Below are positions 20,801 to 27,188 of a stretch of 27,188 bases of DNA, one piece after another. The position numbers and the translations under genes were made by a program. Origin of the DNA: Ophioceras dolichostomum (Eukaryota > Ascomycota > Sordariomycetes > Magnaporthales > Ophioceraceae); NCBI GenBank assembly GCA_003049485.1, contig PYST01000443.1, forward strand, positions 629 to 27,816. The letters are read 5' to 3'. The first letter of the stretch is position 1; each line of letters opens with the position of its first letter. Under the pieces are notes generated by a model. The model saw only the letters and a program-made list of their open reading frames with translations, searched no databases and was not told where the DNA came from.

Positions 20801-23800
20801 TCCGCAATCACGAGGAGGAGATGGCCGGCGCGCGCAACGGCGGAGGCGCCCCAAGCTATGATGGGAGCGGGCTAACAAACGGGAACGCGGACGATGGAGG
20901 TCTTGGGGCCGAGCAGCACGCACCTCCGTTCAAGGCGATCAACCCCGATCACCGCCCCTTCAGCGGGCTGATCGAGGACCCGGACGACGAGACGCAGGGT
21001 AAGATCCAGTTCGTCCTCAACAACATCACGGAGAACACGCTGCAGACCATGTTCAAGGAGCTCTCTCAGCTGCTTGAGAAACGGCACCAGCAGTGGTTCG
21101 CCAGCCATCTGGTGGAGGAGCGTGCCAAGATGCAGCCCAACTACCACCGCGTCTACCTGGAGCTCGTTGGGCAGTTCAGGGACAACGTGCTGTGGTCGGA
21201 GATCTTGCGCGAGACGTATGTCAGCGTCGCCCGCATGCTCAACGCCGAGGTCACGCTCCAGAACTCGACCGAGCGCACCCATCTCAAGAACCTGGGCGGC
21301 TGGCTCGGCCTGCTCACGCTCGCCCGCGACAAGCCGATCAAGCACAAGAGCATGGCGATCAAGGAGCTGCTCATCGAGGCGCATGACACCAAGCGGCTTA
21401 TCGTCGTGATTCCCTTCGTCTGCAAGGTGCTGGCCCAAGGCGCAAACTCCATCGTGTTCCGTCCGCCCAATCCGTGGTTGATGGATATCATCCATCTCCT
21501 GATCGAGCTTTATCACAACGCAGAGCTGAAGCTCAACCTCAAGTTCGAGATCGAGGTTCTGTGCAAGGGGCTCAGCCTGGATCACAAGAGTATCGAGCCC
21601 TCCGGTGAGATTCTGAACAGGCAGCAGGCCGCAGCAGTGGCCGCGGCGATCGTGGAGGAGCCGACGGGCGGCGAGCCCGTCCCGCCCGACGCCCTGGAGT
21701 CGTTCGAGGGGCTCTCCCTCAATGGGCTGGGCCCTGCCGTCCCCGGCGGTCTGTCGCCTCTCTCCGTACCGCCCGCTATTCCCGACATCAGCGGGCTTCT
21801 GCAGATTCCGCCCGCCAATGAGATGGTCGTCAGCACTGCCCGGCTCACCGAGATCGTCCGGGCCGCGATCAGCAAGGCTCTCCACGACATTATCCAGCCT
21901 GTGGTGGATAGGTCTGTCACTATCGCGGCGATATCGACGCAGCAGATGATCCACAAGGACTTCAGTATCGAGCCGGACGAGAACCGCGTTCGCACTTCGG
22001 CCATTAACATGGTCAAGGCCACTGCCGGCAGCCTGGCCCTGGTTACGTCCCGGGAGCCGCTGCGCGTCAACATCGGCAATCACATGCGCACTCTCTCCAG
22101 CGACCTGCCCCAGGGTCTTCCCGAGGGCACGATCCACATGTGCGTCAACCTCAACCTCGACGTGGCCTCGAGCGTGATCGAGAAGGCTGCCGAGGAGCGT
22201 GCCGTGCCGGAGATTGAGGAACTGCTCGAGATGGAGCTCGAGGCCCGGAGACGCCACCGTGCGGGCCGGCCCAACGAGCCGTACGTCGATTCCGGCATGA
22301 GCCGCTGGGCTTGGACGATCCCCAATCCGTACAAGCTCTCGCCTAGCCTCAGCGGACTGAACCCTGAGCAGATGGCCATCTATGAGGACTTCGCCCGTCA
22401 GCCACGGTCGACAGCCGCCCCGCCCGCTCCCCAGCACGGCCCCACCGCGTCTGATGCGTCGCGATCCCTGGCGAACGAGGTGCTCCAAGATCAATACAGT
22501 TCTGTGCCGGCGCTGCCCACGCCCGCCGAGACGCCGTCGATCCCCAACCTCGGCTCGCAGCAACTTCCTGGACTGCCGCACTATGTTGCCAACATTGCAG
22601 CGCAGCCCCATTCTGCCGGCAACAGTAACAATGTTAATGGCCGTCAGCAGGGTCAGAACGCTTTGGACATCCGCTTGCTTGCCGACAGAGTGCAGAAGCT
22701 GTTGGGCGACCTGCAGCGGGTCGCCACGGACGCGGCTGAGGAGCACTTTGCCGGCCTCCCGCGGCCCCATCCTGTGCTGGACATCGTCGATGCCGTCGTC
22801 CAGCTGCTCATCAAGGCCCAGCAGACGTCGGAAGAGCTGATCACCTTCGCGGCCGATGTGATCTCCTCGATGCTGTTCAGCAACCCGACCGATGACAGCC
22901 TCGCCATCGAGACGTTTGTCCACGTCCTCAACACCCTGCGGAAGATCGCGGGTGCTCCCCTCAACCAGCGCGTCACCCACGTCTTCCACTCGCAGCCCGG
23001 CGGCAATCTCCTGAGCCTCCCGCTTATCTCGAGCCTCATGAACACCGATCTCCTCAACTGGAGGAACATCGACGAGGCCATCGCCGGCGTGCTCAGGCAG
23101 CGCAAAGACGGCTCAGTTGCCTTCCTGGAGAAGGTCATGGACATCGCTGTCCTGAACGATACGCCCGTCACACTGTACACCGACTTCGTGCGCAGCCTGG
23201 ATGAGGTGTGGTCGTGGCTTGCGGCCGAGCCCGACAACCCGGAATGTCAACGGCTCAAGGCCAAGGTGCTTGCGCCCGCCGCCGAGCTTCCCGCGAATCT
23301 CCCCGTCGATGACCGCCAAGACCAGATGGAGTACGTGTTCGACGAGTGGCTCCGGCTTTACCTCAACCCGATCGCGTCCGACAAGTTCGCCACTATCTTT
23401 GTGAAGCAGATGTATGCTCGACGCATCGTTTCCACCGGGGACGACGTGGCGGTCTTCATGCGCTGGGCATTGGAGCGGGCTTTGGACCACCTCGAGTCGA
23501 CCGCTCACGCCGGTGGCAGCGTCACGGAAGGCTACCATGGCGTGGACGCCCTGGGCAGGCTTGTCAGCATGCTCATTGGCGGCCAGAATGCCGATGATGC
23601 CAGCGTGCAGCTCCCGCGGCCGGTCTTCCTGGACAGCATCCTGTCGTTGTCCGTCCTGGTCCTCAACCACCACATCAACACTCGTGGCGAGCAGTTCAAC
23701 CAGCGGTTCTTCGTCCGCTTCTTCTTTGTTCTGATGCACGAGATGAACGAGGTTGACGACTTCTCCGAGACGGAGCGGCGTGATATCTGGCTGGTCTTTG

Positions 23801-25040
23801 CCAGGCGGCTGTACACCATGGGCCCCGCCATGCTCCCTGCCTTTATGTACGGCTGGGTAGCTCTGCTGGAGCATCGCCTTTTCCTGCCGACGCTGCTCCG
23901 GCTGCCCGGTCACGCCGGCTGGCACACCTTCACACGCCTGCTAGTCCAGCACATGGACTTCGTCGCCGAGCAGTTCAAGCCCCTCAGCGTTTCGCATCCC
24001 GCCAAGGACTTGTACCGTATCACGCTCAAGCTGCTGATGGTCCTCTCGCACGACTTCCCGGACTACCTGACCGCCCACTCGGGAACCGTGCTGCGGAGCA
24101 TCCCGGCGCACTGCACGCAGCTGATCAACGTCGTCCTCGGGTCGCTACCGACCACCGTCTCCCGTCTGCCTGATCCGCTCCGCGCGGGTGTCCAGATCGA
24201 GCGCATCGGCGATTCCCACGACCCGCCTCTTATCTTAGACGAGGACCCGTCCATCCTCCTCCGCCAGCTCGGTCTCCTCGGCGTCATGGACCAGGTACTG
24301 CAGAACGGGCCCTCGGAGGACGCGATCGCGCACATCATCACCGCCATCGGCTCCCGCGCTTCCGCCGGCCCGGGCCAGCCACTCGCGGCGACGACGGGCT
24401 ACGGGTTCGTGCCCATCACCGTCAACCTGCCCGTGATCGACGCCGTCGTGGCGTACGTCAGCATGAACGCCGTCGCGCGCGTCGTCCAGCAGGGGGGAAA
24501 AGCCTACGTCGCCGGCGGTCCTGACGTCGCGACCCTCTCGATCCTCCTGCGCGAGCTGTCGGCCGAGGGGAGGTACTTCCTCGTCAACGCCATGGCGAAC
24601 AGGCTCCGCTACGCCAACATCCACACGACCTTCTTCAGCCAGGCGCTGTGCGAGATTTTCGGGACGGACCCGACCGACGACGCCGAGGACCTGACCGTCA
24701 AGCAGCAGATCGCCCGCGTGCTGCTGGAGAGGCTTATCGGGTTCTTCCCGCAGCCTTGGGGGCTGCTGGTCACGGTTCTGGAGCTGATGAAGAATGAGGC
24801 GTACCACTTCTTCGATCTGCCGTTTATCAAGGAGACCCCTGAGGTGAGTTTATACAGCTAGCTATCTATCAACTCCCCCCGAACGAAGGAGTCTGAGTGA
24901 AAACTTAGACCACTTCACGACACGTAACAAGTCGCAAAATGAGAGCAAATCTTGAGGCTAACCATTTGTTGACACGAATATCTAAATAGGTGGCCCAGCG
25001 ATTCCTCCAAGTCCTGCAGCCGACGACGAGGGACTACTAG
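17846..25040 (+). CDS. NOT1: CCR4-NOT complex scaffold subunit NOT1 (CNOT1), four exons
   Basis: NOT1 is the scaffold of the CCR4-NOT deadenylase complex, which shortens mRNA poly(A) tails and represses translation. Exons: 17846-18100, 18329-18653, 18803-24843, 24990-25040, giving 2223 residues; animal and fungal NOT1 proteins are usually 2100-2400. A disordered Pro/Ser N terminus (1-50) precedes SKISIAQVYLLLSTIKED and the HEAT-repeat N-terminal region (about 60-850). The MIF4G domain that binds the CAF1 deadenylase is about 920-1122 (KIQFVLNNITENTLQTMFKE onward). The DUF3819/CNOT9-binding helical bundle is about 1199-1352 (ISKALHDIIQPVVDRSVTIA; EKAAEERAVPEIEELLEME). A variable linker follows to about 1440, then the C-terminal NOT1 domain (about 1690-2223) that binds NOT2 and NOT3/5, ending KETPEVAQRFLQVLQPTTRDY. 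Introns begin GTGAGA, GTACGA and GTGAGT and end CAG, CAG and TAG. The final exon adds only 16 residues. The start at 17846 fits the usual N-terminal length in related fungi. Confidence 0.97.
18695..18759. repeat. 13-bp tandem minisatellite in NOT1 intron 2
   Basis: Five consecutive units of the type GATGGTGGTCCAT (18695-18707, 18708-18720, then three drifting copies ending near 18759). They fill much of the 149-base intron between the donor at 18654 and the acceptor at 18802. Units 1 and 2 are identical, and later units differ by one to four bases, so the array is young at its left end. Confidence 0.9.
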
Positions 25041-25402
25041 GGCGCTGCAACCGCCACCATCACCATCCCGCCTCTCGAAAATCGACGATAAAGTTGATTG
25101 AACGACGACGTTAAGATGGAACGAGGAAAATACGTCGCTTACGGAGTCCATTTTAAACATACCTACCTGCCTACAGCGCTCACTCCCTTGCTTCTGTTCA
25201 GCGCTTCACTGCAAGCCACAACCAAGCACACACACAACCCCCTTTCTACCATACATACTAGCACCCACTCGTCTGCCTCCCTTTCTTCTCTACCTTATCT
25301 ACACACTGCAGCGGGTGGTTTCATATAAGGGGCTGTGATGGATTCCTTTTTATCTGGTTTTGCGAAATGTTGATGTTCGAAGTGAAGATGGACCGAAGGG
25401 GA

Positions 25403-25437
25403 TAGGGAAGAGGGAAGAGAAGAGGGAAGAGAAGAGG
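25403..25437. repeat. GA-rich 12-bp minisatellite
   Basis: Two exact copies of a 12-base GGGAAGAGAAGA unit (25412-25423 and 25424-25435) plus partial copies on either side, in the NOT1 3' flank. Confidence 0.75.
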
Positions 25438-25564
25438 ATCATTGCAGGGCGAGGGTAAGGCAATGAATGGGCTATACCGCATGCTATTCTGTTCTTTCCT
25501 GAACTCGGTTTGGGCGTAACATCACTCAGGACGGCGTATGATGGTGGGAAATGATTTTGGGGCG

Positions 25565-25595
25565 CCATCCATCCATCCATCCAATATCCATCCAT
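25565..25595. repeat. CATC tetranucleotide microsatellite
   Basis: An interrupted CATC run of about seven units, of the same type as the one at 5634-5656. It lies just left of the pyrimidine-rich block downstream of NOT1. Confidence 0.8.
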
Positions 25596-27188
25596 CCCTT
25601 CTGCTATCATCTCTCCTCGCACTCCGTCTCTCTCTACCTCTCTTACATCACATCCTTAGAGCTCTTTACTTTTATCATCCATCTATCTATTCGTCTGTAT
25701 CTTTTTTATCCGGCGTGTTTTTCTACTTGCATTTATCTGTGTCCTTTTCTAGGAGCTGGAGGAGCCGGTGCCTGGTGGCTAAAAGAAATCTGATTTATTT
25801 ATTTTGGTCTTTTTCTTTTGTATTTCGTTCCCTCTCTCTTTCTCTACCGAAGCATTGCGTCGGTTGGTCTCGTCTGTTCTTCGTCTTGAAAGACTTCCTA
25901 GGAAGTGGGGGAAGGTCCTCTTCCTTCTTCCCCTTTCTCCTCCTCCCACCCGCTCGCCGCCAAATCACCGTCTTTTGAGCTTCGAGAGAGGTCTTTTTCA
26001 CATCCGGGCTGCGAGCCAAAGGGGGGAATAGATAGGCGACGGAGTTTCGAGCTGAGGCGAGTGATGTATGTATGTGTTGGCAATGGCATGTGGGGTTGGA
26101 GAGGCAGGTGGAAGGAGGCAGGCAAGACAGAAAGACAGAACAGTCCGTGTAGGTGTGAGTGTGTCGGGTGTTGGTGTTGTAGATTGGTTGAATGTGCAAA
26201 AACAAGGTGCCAGTCATCACACACATATTGGTCTCGCTCGGCACGTCGATCAGCGAAGAGGAAGCGAAGGAGAGGAGAGAGAGGAAGGAGAAAGAAACTC
26301 GATGAGGGAGACGAACGAATCAAGGCAAGGAAGGAGGAAGGAAGGTGGACTTCGCTCGCTCACTTCTTGGTTTCCCTACAAATAGCGACTTAAACTAACT
26401 GTAACTTATGTACAATAATTTACGAGATGTATGAGCTGGGAGAAAAAACAAAATCATCACCACCATCCACTCATTCCCATCCATCGCATTGTTTCAATAT
26501 CAATAAAGCGAGGTAGCATCATAATCAACACAGTGCTGCATGAACACTGCGTGTAAGCTGAGAGCGAGCCGTTGATAATGCAGATAAGAGCAGAATGGTG
26601 ACACTCTCGATAAAGTGGATGATGATGCTACCTGGTTGGCTACCAACCTAGCTGTACAACTCATGCGTCCAGCCAGTGGCGCAACGAGTCTGCGGTGTTC
26701 TGAGCATTAAGTCCCGTAAGCTTTACAACAGTATGTGCTACATCACCGTCACTCCCAGCGGAGCCAGGGAAGGGGGCGGACTGAGGTGCTCAGGAGTTGG
26801 TGAGCGAGCGTCGTCCTATCAGATCGACATTGTGTGATGCGTGCGCGACTTATTACATCACATATCTCTGGATTGCCTCACTCTGTCTCGGTCCCGTGCT
26901 GATCCCAACGAACGGGGGAGGCGGACGCTTTTCCTCCTGCCTTATTCTTCCAATCCAGCTGAACCTCGTTTTCAGGGGGTTGGTTAGAAAGAAGCTTGGG
27001 AAACGGGAGCTTGAGAGGGAGGAGAGGCAGTAGCCAAGCCAATCATGAGGTAAATAGCGCAGGGGCCTTCTCACCGCCCACGCGATGGCTGTCCATGGTT
27101 TGGCCCACCGATTGGATGGCGACTCTTTTGGTAAGGGGGCACACATATCAGTGCCCCGTGCATCCCTTCCCATCCCATCCCGTTCGGG

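Larger units (their letters stand above)
25041..27188. other. 3' flank of NOT1 with simple repeats; no gene supported
   Basis: About 2.1 kb after the NOT1 stop. It contains a GA-rich minisatellite (25403-25437), CATC repeats (25565-25595), a long pyrimidine-rich block on the plus strand (about 25590-25970), then a purine-rich block (about 26245-26345). An AATAAA lies at 26502-26507, but it is 1.46 kb from the stop, so it may belong to another transcript. The pyrimidine block could be part of a promoter or leader. The short open frames on both strands are low complexity and resemble no protein I know. Confidence 0.5.

Noticed and set aside
20872..22989. 705-codon open frame on the minus strand
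   Set aside because: It lies antisense to the NOT1 exon 3. GC-rich third positions suppress stops on the opposite strand. The sense protein is clearly NOT1.
26853..27173. 106-codon minus-strand frame at the right edge
   Set aside because: It has no family resemblance and no clear splice partners. An exon of a gene beyond the window cannot be excluded but is not supported.

Overview
The window comes from a filamentous ascomycete (Pezizomycotina, most likely a Sordariomycete). Every real gene has short spliceosomal introns with GT...AG ends and GTAAGT/GTGAGT/GTACGT-like donors. Coding DNA is GC-rich, intergenic gaps are long (1-2.2 kb) and full of simple repeats, and the protein families are fungal housekeeping ones. 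I see no bacterial, viral, transposon, CRISPR, tRNA or rRNA signal.

Layout. Five genes lie on the minus strand and one on the plus strand. (1) 95-1274 minus: TVP18, a Golgi-vesicle membrane protein, four exons including a 16-nt microexon. (2) 3125-4103 minus: a small NTF2-family protein, five exons, the first with only 7 coding bases. (3) 6342-8411 minus: an intronless gene for a 689-residue DUF7918-like, probably nuclear protein. (4) 9940-11435 minus: seipin, the ER lipid-droplet biogenesis protein; its first coding exon is just the ATG. (5) 12445-15937 minus: a 1029-residue F-BAR plus SH3 protein of the Cdc15/Imp2/Hof1 septation family. (6) 17846-25040 plus: NOT1, the 2223-residue scaffold of the CCR4-NOT complex. 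The last two genes are divergent and share a 1.9-kb intergenic region. All exon joins were made by hand from splice signals, reading phase and family resemblance.

The genes do not form an evident pathway or cluster. They cover Golgi membrane, nuclear transport, lipid droplet, cytokinesis and mRNA decay, and look like ordinary core-genome neighbours. I found no convincing new system. The points worth a second look are the gene structures (microexons, an ATG-only coding exon, a 299-codon open frame ending one base before the seipin start), a divergent NTF2, the uncharacterised DUF7918-like protein with a Leu-Gly repeat and paired Ile-Lys-Glu-Glu motifs, and several minisatellites.
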